From Pithys albifrons albifrons (Eukaryota; Chordata; Aves; Passeriformes; Thamnophilidae): a DNA stretch of 64,000 nt. The translations under genes were made by a program, and so were the position numbers. Where the stretch lies: contig NC_092486.1 of NCBI RefSeq assembly GCF_047495875.1, positions 1,350,501 through 1,414,500 on the forward strand, given 5' to 3'. The notes beneath the pieces are model-generated. The model was given only the letters and a program-made list of their open reading frames with translations. It searched no databases and was not told the DNA's origin. Positions 50,501 to 62,500 of this stretch are shown piece by piece; position 1 is the first letter of the stretch, and the number at the start of each line of letters is the position of its first letter.

Positions 50501-53500
50501 CATCCTGGTTTAATCCAGACTTTATCGCAGTCTCAGAATTTGGAAAACTGACCTGTGAGTGACCAACCACGTTGTCTTTGCAGGGCGTCATTGCAACCAA
50601 AGTGATGCAAGAGAACACCTGCTACATTTCCACCATGAACAGAACTGAGATGCCCAGCTTTGAGAATCTGCCCAGACTGGCCAGAGAGAGCAGGGTAAGA
50701 TTCCAAAGCAGCAGCACTTTTTTCTCCTTGCATTTCATGAGGCTGTTTGTGAACTGTGCCTTTTCCTCCTGGAGAGGACGAGCTTGTCCCAAGCAGCAGG
50801 ACTGTCTTTTCTCCCCAGCAATGAGGATCAAGAACTTGTCTTAAGGGTGGTTTGTGAAAAGAAAAAGAGGGTGTGCATCATTCCCAGGGCCAGCTGTGCT
50901 TCCTCTGAGCACGTTGAGCTCTGCAGGCTGCTGAGAAACCCTTTCTCTCACATCCCCTTCAAGGCCATCCATTCTTTTCCCATGGCAATATCTCCAAGGG
51001 GTTGGGAGGCATTTCCATTTCAAGGTGCATTTGTCAGCTCAGAGCTTTGCCTTGCAGCTGCCTTTGTCCACACTCCCTTTTCCTTTGGGGCAGGAGAGGG
51101 CATGTCTGGGGGATTCCAAGGCACCCTGAAGGCAGGTGGCACCCAAACACCAAGGCCTGAGTCGTCCTTGCAGAACTAGGGATATGCCCAGCATGAAACG
51201 TGTCATGGCACTGATCTTGCTGAATGTTGTTCTTTGGTGTCTAGAACCAGCTTGGACTGGGAAGACCTAGAAGGAAGATCACCTTTGTCACTGGTGGATT
51301 GGTCAACAACCTCCAGTCTTATGGAGCAGACATCTTCTCTATGTGCAAAGGAGTCCCCACCTACCAGGCCTATGAAGTTCACAGTGAGTGCAAGGAAATG
51401 AATTCTTTCTCTGACCTGGCATTTTTTTGCCTTGGGGAACACCTACTGCCCCAGTGCTCCTCTTCCAACCCACAAGAGAGAGAAACCAAGAGCTTCAGAT
51501 TATGCAGAGGGGTTTCAGAATGCCTGAATGTCAGGGCTGGACCAGAGTTTATTCACAGGATCCATAACTGACCTGGTCCAATCCCTTACACATTTGGCCG
51601 TGAAGCTTAAAAAGCCTTAACTTTGGGCACTGACCTTTGGTCCACATATTCGTTCTCCAAAATGCCTTAGAAAAGGGAAAGGATCTTCCTAAGGCCTCCT
51701 GTGCTTCCATGCAGAGGCTGCTGATGAGTTCCCCGAGGAAACCACCACCAAACCCTTGTGCTTCAAAACACTGGGCCAAGTGATTTCCTTCCCTTTTGGT
51801 ATTTCATGGGGAAGGGCCACACTGCCCACGAGATCAGTGACCTGCATGTTGTAGGGCTCTCTGAGAACATCAGAGCCTTTCAGGACTCATGAACTGGCAG
51901 CAGCCTCACCCTCTAATGCCAACCATGCTGACCCCCTGCACTCACAGGGGCCAGTGTAACAGTGCCCTGATTCCTGCACAGCAACACCCCCAAGGGCACG
52001 TCTTTCTGGCCACTCAGTTCTGAGTCACAGAGCTGGTGCTCTTTGGCCACTGCAAAAGAATCCTCCCCTTGAACATCTCAAACACTCCTCACAACGGAAA
52101 TTTTTGAGAGCCTCACATGCTCTGAGCAACAACAACCCCCTCACTGAGAGCAGCAGCCAAGGTGGGAGGTGATACCTCATGGGGTTTGGCTTTTCCTTTT
52201 CATGCTTTGCAGGACCCCAAGTGAATGTGGGACCCTGCGTTACCCTCGATGTCCTGAGAGTTGTGGAGCTCAAGTACTGCAACAGCAATGGAATCCCTGA
52301 GCAGGTGTGAAACCCTTCCCTTTCTTGAACCACGTGCTGGGGCTGCAGAGCTGCTGTCCAAAGACACCCCCAATGCCCTTCTTTCCAAGGATCTCCTTCC
52401 TTGAGGGCTTCCTTCTGGAGGGTGGAGAGTCTGAAACACATCACAGGGTGACCAGAGCTTTCCCTTAAAGACCTTGAGTGTGGATGAGCTCTGGCTGGTT
52501 CCCTTACACACATCAAACTCTAAAGGCACCCCAGGACAGCTGTAAGATGCAGCAATGATGCAGTGAAGGCAGCAAAAGAATTCTCAGGGCTACTGCCCAA
52601 CCCCACAGCCTGGAGCCTTTGTGCTTTGGGAACTGCTGAGGGCACTGCTGGCACTGCCTGTGGGCAGCCCTTCATCTCGCAGGGATTTGGGGACGTCACT
52701 GAAGTCATGCAAAGGCTAAACATCTTTCCCTTGGTTTTTCAGCCTCAGCAGGACGACCAAAATCAGCAAGTGATCATTGGTGGCCAGTCCCAAATTGTGA
52801 CCATCCACAGCCAATGGCGCGTGGCAGTGATCCAGCAAACGACCAGCACGGGCTCCTGGAAAACCATCTGGAACTACAACACGGTGAGTGGCAGGGAGCT
52901 TTGGTGGGAGCTGTGCCAGGAGGCTGCTCCTCCTCCAGAACCCCAAGGCACGGGGATGTGTCTTTCTATGAAAGGTACTGAATCTAAATTAGCTTTCAGA
53001 TATATCATCATTCCTTCCTGGTTTAATTCAGACTTTATCGCAGTCTCAGAATTTGGAAAACTGACCTGTGAGTGATCGATCACGTTGTCTTTGCAGGGCG
53101 TCATTGCAACCAAAGTGATGCAAGAGAACACCTGCTACATTTCCACCATGAACAGAACTGAGATGCCCAGCTTTGAGAATCTGCCCAGACTGGCCAGAGA
53201 GAGCAGGGTAAGATTCCAAAGCAGCAGCACTTTCTTCAGCCTGGAGTTCTTGGGGTCGTTTCTCAACTCTGCCTTTTCCTCCTGGAGAGGACGAGCTTGT
53301 CCCAAGCAGGAGGACTGTCTTTGTCTCTCCAGCAATGAGAACTGAGAATTTGTCTTATGGGTGGTTTGTCAAAAGAAAAAGAGGGTGTGCATCATTCCCA
53401 GGGCCAGCTGTGCTTCCTCTGAGCACGTTGAGCTCTGCAGGCTGCTGAGAAACCCTTTCTCTCACATCCCCTTCAAGGCCATCCATTCTTTTCCCATGGC

Positions 53501-56500
53501 AATATCTCCAAGGGGTTGGGAGGCATTTCCATTTCAAGGTGCATTTGTCAGCTCAGAGCTTTGCCTTGCAGCTGCCTTTGTCCACACTCCCTTTTCCTTT
53601 GGGGCAGGAGAGGGCATGTCTGGGGGATTCCAAGGCACCCTGAAGGCAGGTGGCACCCAAACACCAAGGCCTGAGTCGTCCTTGCAGAACTAGGGATATG
53701 CCCAGCATGAAACGTGTCATTGCACTGATCTTCCTGAATGTTGTTCTTTGGTGTCTAGAACCAGCTTGGACTGGGAAGATTTACCAGGAAGATCACCTTT
53801 GTCACTGGTGGATTGGTCAGCAACCTCAACTCCTACGGCGCAGACATCATCAACATGTGCAGCGGAGCCATCACCTACCAGGCCTATGAAGTTCATGGTG
53901 AGTGCCAGCAAATCAATTCTGGAGAGCAGCAGCCACGGTGGGAGGTGTTACCTCATGGGGTTTGGTTTTACTTTTCTTGCTTTGCAGGACCCCAAGTGAA
54001 TGTGGGACCCTGCGTTACCCTCGATGTCCTGAGAGTTGTGGAGCTCAAGTACTGCAACAGCAATGGATTCCCTAACCAGGTGTGAAACCCTTCCCTTTCT
54101 TGAACCACGTGCTGGGGCTGCAGAGCTGCTGCCCAAAAACACCCCCAATGACCTTCTTTCCAAGAATCTCCTCCCTTGAGGGCTTCCTTCTTGAGGGTGG
54201 AGAGCCTGAAAGACATCACTGGGTGACCAGAGCATTTAATTAAAGATCTTGAGTGTGGATCAGCTCTGGCTGGTTCCCTTGCACACATCAAACTCTAAAG
54301 GCACCCCAGGACAGCTGTAAGATGCAGCAATGATGCAGTGAAGGCAGCAAAAGAATTCTCAGGGCTACTGCCCAACCCCACAGCCTTGAGCCTTTGTGCT
54401 TTGGAAACTGCTGAGGGCACTGCTGGCACTGCCTGTGGGCAGCCCTTCATCTCGCAGGGATTTGGGGACATCACTGAAGTCATGCAAAGGGTAAACATCT
54501 TTCACTTGGTTTTTCAGCCTCAGCAGGACGACCAAAATCAGCAAGTGATCATTGGTGGCCAGTCCCAAATTGTGACCATCCACAGCCAATGGCGCGTGGC
54601 AGTGATCCAGCAAACGACCAGCACGGGCTCCTGGAAAACCATCTGGAACTACAACACGGTGAGTGGCAGGGAGCTTTGGTGGGAGCTGTGCCAGGAGGCT
54701 GCTCCTCCAGCTCCCCAAGGCACGGGGATGCTTCTTTCTCATTCACCTTTGCACTACACCAATGCAGTGACAACTACTGGCATTCCTTGCTGTTTTAATC
54801 CAGACTTTATCCCAGAGTGAGCAGTTGGAAAACTGACCTGTGAGTGATCGATCACTTTGTCTTTGCAGGGCGTCATTGCAACCAAAGTGATGCAAGAGAA
54901 CACCTGCTACATTTCCACCATGAACAGAACTGAGATGCCCAGCTTTGAGAATCTGCCCAGACTGGCCAGAGAGAGCAGGGTAAGATCCCAAAGCAGCAAC
55001 AATTTTTTCAGCCTGGAGCAATGGGGCTGTTTCTCATCTGTGCCTTTTCCTCCTGGAGAGGACGAGCTTGTCCCAAGTTGTGGAAATGTGTTTTTTAGCA
55101 GGAATGGGGTTTGATAATTTACCATAGGGTGATTTTCCAAAAGAAAGAGAGGGCATCTGTTGTTTCCTCCACCAGTTGTGATTCCTCTCAGGAAACAGGA
55201 GGAATTTGAGCTCTGCAGGCTGCTGAGGAACTCTCTCAGATGCCTTTCATGACCATGTGTTCTTTTCCCATGGCAGTTTCTCCAAGGGGTTGGGAGGCAT
55301 TGCAAGTCCAAGGTGCATTTGTCAGCTCAGAGCTTTGCCTTGCAGCTGTCATTGTCCACACTCCCTTTTCCTTTGGGGTGGGACAGAGTGTTTCCATATT
55401 CCACAGCCTTTCCCCCACCACAGTGCCAGGAGCAACAACAGGAGGCTGTGGCTGGATCTGAGGAATGAGCTCCAGAGCAGAGGGAAGCCAAGGCTGTAGG
55501 AGAACAGACAGGCATCCTGGGGCTCTGTCCAGGTCACAGAACACTTGTGTGGGAGCCCAGAGTGGAAGTTCATTGCAAACAGAGCACTGTAGATCCCCTC
55601 ACAAAGAGCTGTGCCACTCAAACACCCACAGTTCTCACACAGCTCCTCAGCAACACTTGCAAGGAGTCCCAGTGGAAATGGACCTGTGTGGTGTTGCTGC
55701 TGCCCTCTTTGGGTCAATTTGAGAGAGCTGGAGGAAAAGACTTCTGCTGCCAACCCTCCAGCCTCCAGCCAGAGGAGCTCTGAGTGGCAAAGCACTGACC
55801 AAACAAACGCTTTGCCAGGTCTGGCTGAACACACTGGCTGCACTACTCTGCTCCTGCTCAGCGCTTCCCTTGAGCTGCCACTTCTCCTTTGGCTCCCTGC
55901 ACCTTGAGTCCCTTCCAAAGATGTGCCTTAGGGGCTGTCCTCAAGGCTTGCTAGTGCTCCCACAGGCCCCAGGGGATTCCAAGGCACCCTGAAGGCAGGT
56001 GGCACCCAAACACCAAGGCCTGAGTCGTCCTTGCAGAACTAGGGATATGTCCAGCATGAAACGTGTCAGGGCACTGAGCTCTCTGAATGCTGTTCTTTGG
56101 TGTCTAGAACCAGCTTGGACTGGGAAGATTTACCAGGAAGATCACCTTTGTCACTGGTGGATTGGTCAGCAACCTCAACTCCTACGGCGCAGACATCATC
56201 AACATGTGCAGCGGAGCCATCACCTACCAGGCCTATGAAGTTCATGGTGAGTGCCAGCAAATGAACTCTGGAGAGCAGCAACTGCCAAGGTGGGAGGTTG
56301 TGGGGGTAAGGGGTGTGAGTTGGTTTGTTATGGCAGGCAGAAGAGGCCCAGTCAGGTTCAGGTAGCAGCAGGAATAGCAGGCTTTGAACTTGGAACAAAG
56401 AGCTTGATCTTCAGTTACAGATTCACTTTTTATCTACTCCTGTATAGAGTGTGTCATCACACAATTGGCTAGTCAGTCCTCTAAGCATAGAAGGAACCAT

Positions 56501-59500
56501 TCTACTGGCTACAAGGTCTGTCAAATGTTTCCAGTGACTGTTTCCTCCATAAGGGTACACCCCAAAATGCTTTTCTTTCAAAGAAACACCTTGAACTCTT
56601 GGAGATCAATTCCCTCATCAATTACCTCAGACATCAGAGGATCCACAGAACCACTGTCACCTCACCAGGAGGTGTTACCTGATGGGGTTTGGCTTTTTCT
56701 TTTCTTGCTTTGACAGGACCCCAAGTGAATGTAGGACCCTGTGTTACCCTCAATGTCCTGAGAGTTGTGCAGCTCAAGTACTGCAACAGCAATGACCAGA
56801 ATGACCAGGTGTGAAACCCTTCCCTTTCTTGAACCACGTGCTGGGGCTGCAGAGCTGCTGCCCAAAGACACCCCAATGACCTTCTTTCCAAGTGTCTCCT
56901 CCCTTGAGGGCTTCCTCCTTGAGGGTGGAGAGCCTGAAACACATCAGGGGGTGACCAGAACTTTCCTTTAAAGACCTTGAGTGTGGATCAGCTCTGGCTG
57001 GTTCCCTTGCACACATCAAACTCTAAAGGCTCCCCATGACAGCTGTAAGATGCAGCAATGATGCAGTGAAGGCAGCAAAAGAATTCTCAGGGCTACTGCC
57101 CAACCCCACAGCCTTGAGCCTTTGTGCTTTGGAAAGTGCTGAGGGCACTGCTGGCACTGCCTGTGGGCAGCCCTTCATCTCTTCCAGTAGGGATTTGGGG
57201 AGTTCACCGATTGCCTTCAAAATCAAAACATGTTCCATTACTTGTTCTTTTAGTCTCAGCAGAATAATGACAACTGCCAGATCTCTGTTGGTGGAGTGTA
57301 CCAAAATATGTCCCTCAGTAGTCAACCTCCTGTGGCAGTGATCCAGCAAAGAAGCAACCAGTTGTCATGGAAAACCATCTGGAACTACAACACAGTGAGT
57401 GGCAGGGAGCTGTGGTGGGAGCTGTGCCAGGAGGCTGCTCCTCCTCCAGCTCCCCAAGGCACCCCGAGGCTTCTTTCTGATCCACCTTTGCACTCCACAG
57501 TTTATGGTGGAAACCGTCACCATTCCTTGGTTTTTCAATCCTGACTTTATCCCTGTCTGAGCAGTTGGAAAACTGAATTGTGAGTGAATTTGTCTTTGCA
57601 GGGTGTCATTGCCACCAAAGTGATTCAGGACAACACCTGCTACATCTCCACCATGAACAGAAGCAAAATGCCCACCTTTGATGCCCTGGTCAGAGTGGCT
57701 GCACAGAACGGGGTAAGATTCAAAGCAGTTGTTGCCTCAGAGGTTGGATACTAATTGATACTCATTTTTTTTCTGAGACATTGGTATTTTCCAAACCTCA
57801 TAAAAATTTGGGGAAATGAAAAGCCCTTTAGTTTGACTTCAGTGATGTTTTTCAGATGCATCATTTGAAAGCTTTCAAAAATTCCAATATGCTTCTTCAG
57901 GTGCCTTTGAGTGTAGGTTAATTGTGTATACTCAAAGTCACCTGTCACTTAAGTTGTCTTACAATGCTTGAAATGATTATCAAACTTGAATTTAAGAGTG
58001 TCTTGTGATACAAGAGCTTTCATCTGGAGGGTCGGGCCCAGAGAGTGCTGGTGAGCGGGGCTGTGTCCAGCGGGTCACCAGTGGTGTCCCCAGGGGTCTG
58101 TGTTGGGTCCAGTCCTGTTTAACATCTTTATTGATGATTTAGATGAAGGGATTGAGTCCATCCTCAGCAAATTTGCTGCTGACACCAAGTTGGGAGGGAG
58201 TGTCGACCTGCTGGAAGGCAGGAGGGCTCTGCAGAGGGATCTGGAGAGACCTGAGGGATGGGTTGATTGCAATGGGATGGAGTTCAACAAGGCCAAGTGC
58301 AGGTCCTGCCCTTTGGCCACCCCAAGCCCTGCAGCGCTCCAGGCTGGGCACAGAGTGGCTGGAGAGCAGCCAGGCAGAGGGACCTGGGGGGACTGAGGGA
58401 CAGGAAGCTCAACAGGAGCCACCAGTGTGCCCAGGTGGCCAAGAAGGCCAAGGGGATCCTGGCCTGGATCCAAACTAGCGTGGCCAGCAGGCCCAGGGCA
58501 GTGACCCTTCCCCTGGACTCTGCCTTGGGGAGGCCACACCTTGAGTGTTGTGTTCAGTTCTGGGCCCCTCAGTTGAGGCAAGAGATTGAGGGGCTGGAGC
58601 GGGGCCAGAGAAGAGCAACGAGGCTGGAGAAGGGACTGGAGCACAAGTGCTGTGGGGAGAGGCTGAGGGAGCTGGGGGTGTTCAGCCTGGAGAAGAGGAG
58701 GCTCAGAGGTGACCTCAGCACTGTCTGGAACTCCCTGAAGGGAAGTTGTGGCCAGGTGGGGGTTGGTCTCTTCTCCCAGGCACTCAGCAATAGGACAAGG
58801 GGGCACGATGGGCTCAAGCTCTGCCAGGGGAAATTGAAGTTGGAGAGCAGAAAGAAATTCTTTGCAGAGAGAGTGCTCAGGGATTGGAATGGGCTGCCCA
58901 GAGAGGGGGTGGATTCCCCATCCCTGGAGGGTTTGAACCTGAGCTTGGCCGTGGCACTGAGTGCCATGATCTGGTAAAGGGACTGGAGTTGGCCCAAGGG
59001 TTGGATTTGATGATCTTGGAGGCCTTTTCCAACCCAATCCATTCTATGATTCTGTGATTCTATCTCTGGAAAAAAGAAAATTACTTTTAATAATGTCTCA
59101 TTCTTGCAGGATAAAAAATATGTTTGTTTCTGAAGGTCTAATAGAAGAAGATGAAATATTGCAGTATGGAGGGAAAAAAGTTGAAATAAGCTTTAAATTT
59201 TTCTGAAAGAGCATTTTGTGATAACTTTAACACACAGAATTAGCACAGACATTTTTGAAATGGTCTCAGAATGCGACACACTCACCATTGGTAGGCAGTC
59301 ACTTCCCTTAAAGGCTGACAAGTTAATTCTTCAGAATATCCAGGCTTTAAAGGGCAGGAACACCAGGAGAGGATAAGAAAACCAGGAGAGTGACTGCAAT
59401 AAAGGCATAGGGAAACAGATCCAGCTTTAGGTGTAATTCCAGGCTTGCTTGTCCCCAGGTGTATCTCTGAGGCCCCTGTAGGTCATTACAACCCCTTGCT

Positions 59501-62500
59501 AACCCGTGAGAAGGAGGGACAGTGCCCTGGGCTTTCAGAAACCCGTTGCTCATATTCCACTGCACTTTTGAAAGCTTCTCATGATCCCACCCATCCCTGC
59601 CAAGAGTGGAGTTCATGGGGCTGTTTCTCAACTCTGCCTTTTCCTCCTGGAGAGGACGAGCTTGTCCCAAGCAGCAGGACTGTCTTTGTCTCTCCAGCAA
59701 TGAGGATCAAGAACTTGTCTTAAGGGTGGTTTGTGAAAAGAAAAAGAGGGTGTGCATCATTCCCAGGGCCAGCTGTGCTTCCTCTGAGCACGTTGAGCTC
59801 TGCAGGCTGCTGAGAAACCCTTTCTCTCACATCCCCTTCAAGGCCATCCAGTCTTTTCCCATGGCAATATCTCCAAGGGGTTGGGAGGCATTTCCATTTC
59901 AAGGTGCATTTGTCAGCTCAGAGCTTTGCCTTGTAGCTGCCTTTGTCCACACTCCCTTTTCCTTTGGGGCAGGAGAGGGCATGTCTGGGGGATTCCAAGG
60001 CACCCTGAAGGCAGGTGGCACCCAAACACCAAGGCCTGAGTCGTCCTTGCAGAACTAGGGATATGCCCAACATGAAACGTGTCATGGCACTGATCTTGCT
60101 GAATGTTGTTCTTGAATATCTAGAACATGATTGGACTGGGAAGACCTACAAAGAAGATCACCTTCATTGCCAAGGGATTGGTCAGCAACCTCCAGTCTTA
60201 TGGAGCAAACATCATCAATATGTGCAGAGGAGTCCCCACCTACCAGGCCTATGAAGTTCAAGGTGAGTCCAAGCAAATGAGCTCTGTCTCTCTCTCACCT
60301 GGCATTTGTTTTCCCTTTGGGAATGGTCACTGCCCCAGGGCTCCTCTTCCAACCCACCATGGACAAAGCCAAGAAACAGAATTCCACCCTTGTAGCACAG
60401 CACCTTAATTGTGGAGATTGGCAGGAACCAGCCCTGGGTGCCTCAATTGTATTTTCATCACTTCCAACAGGGTTTGTATTGGTGGGAAAAAAGCCATTTC
60501 TGGAAATACATCCAAGGGAACTAAGTTTGAATCTTGGGAGTTAATCCTGAGGCAAATCAAAGCACTCGGAGCCTTCCTGCAAGCTGAGTGTCTCCAGCCC
60601 TGTCAGGGAAAGCTGCTGCCCAGCTCAGGCTCAGGATGGGGCATTGTGGCATTGCAGCATTGCCCTCTGCCCCCTCTGCAATGCTGTGGGCCTTGCTTTG
60701 GGCACTGTGGGCACTGCTGTGGGCACTGCTGTGGGCATTGCTTTGGGCACTGCTGTGGGCACTGCTGTGGGCATTGTGGGCACTGCTTTAGGCACTGCTG
60801 TGGGCATTGCTTTGGGCATTGCTGTGGGCACTGCTGTGGGCACTGCTTTGGGCATCACTTTGGGCACTGCTTTGGGCACTGCTGTGGGCACTGCTTTGGG
60901 CACTGCTTTGGGCACTGCTGTGGGCACTGCTTTGGGCATCACTTTGGGCACTGCTTTGGGCACTGCTTTGGGCATTGCTTTGGGCACTGCTTTGGGCACT
61001 GCTGTGGGCACTGCTTTGGGCACTGCTTTGGGCATTGCTGTGGGCATTGCTGTGGGCATTGCTTTGGGCACTGCTGTGGGCACTGCTTTGGGCATTGCTT
61101 TGGGCATCACTTTGGGCATTGCTGTGGGCATTTATTTGGGCACTGCTTTGGGCACTGCTTTGGGCATTGCTTTGGGCATCACTTTGGGCATCGCTTTGGG
61201 CACTGCTTTGGGCACTGCTTTGGGCATTGCTTTGGGCATTGCTTTGGGCACTGCTTTGGGCACTGCTTTGGGCACTGCTGTGGGCACCGCTTTGGGCACT
61301 GCTTTGGGCATTGCTGTGGGCACTGCTGTGGGCATTGCTTTGGGCACTGCTGTGGGCACTGCTGTGGGCATTGCTTTGGGCACTGCTTTGGGCACTGCTT
61401 TGGGCATTGCTTTGGGCACTGCTGTGGGCACTGTGGGCACTGCTTTGGGCACTGCTTTGGGCATCGCTTTGGGCACTGCTTTGGGCATCACTTTGGGAAC
61501 TGCTTTGGGCACTGCTGTGGGCACTGCTTTGGTCATCACTTTGGGCATCGCTTTGGGCACTGCTTTGGGCACTGCTGTGGGCACTGCTGTGGGCACTGCT
61601 TTGGGCACTGCTTTGGGCATTGCTTTGGGCATTGCTTTGGGCATTGCTTTGGGCACCCCTTTGGGCATTGCTTTGGGCACTGCTTTGGGCACCGTGGGCA
61701 TTGCTTTGGGCACCCCTTTGGTCATCACTTTGGGCATTGCTTTGGGCACTGCTTTGGGCATTGCTTTGGGCATTGCTGTGGGCATTTATTTGGGTACTGC
61801 TTTGGGCACTGCTGTGGGCCCTGCTGTGGGCCCTGCTTTGGGCATCGCTTTGGGCATCGCTTTGGGCATTGCTTTGGGCACTGCTTTGGGCATCACTGTG
61901 GGCACTGCTTTGGGCACTGCTTTGGGTGCTGCTTTGGGCATTCCTTTGGGCACTGCTTTGGGCACTGCTTTGGGCATCGCTTTGGGCATTGCTTTGGGCC
62001 CTGCTTTGGGCATTGCTTTGGGCACTGCTTTGGGCATTGCTTTGGGCATTGCTTTGGGCCTTGTTTTGGGCATTGCTTTGGGCATTGCTGTGGGCATTTA
62101 TTTGGGTACTGCTTTGGGCACTGCTTTGGGCACTGCTGTGGGCATTGCTTTGGGCATCACTTTGGGCACTGCTGTGGGCACTGCTTTGGGCATTGCTGTG
62201 GGCACTGCTTTGGGCATCACTTTGGGCACTGCTTTGGGCACTGCTGTGGGCACTGCTTTGGGCATCACTTTGGGCATTGCTTTGGGCAGTGCTGTGGCCA
62301 CTGTGGGCACTGCTTTGGGCACTGCTTTGGGCACTGCTTTGGGCACTGCTTTGGGCATTGCTTTGGGCACTGCTGTGGGCATTGCTTTGGGCATCGCTTT
62401 GGGCACTGCTTTGGGCATTGCTTTGGGCATTGCTTTGGGCACTGCTTTGGGCATTGCTGTGGGCATTTATTTGGGCACTGCTTTGGGCATTGCTTTGGGC

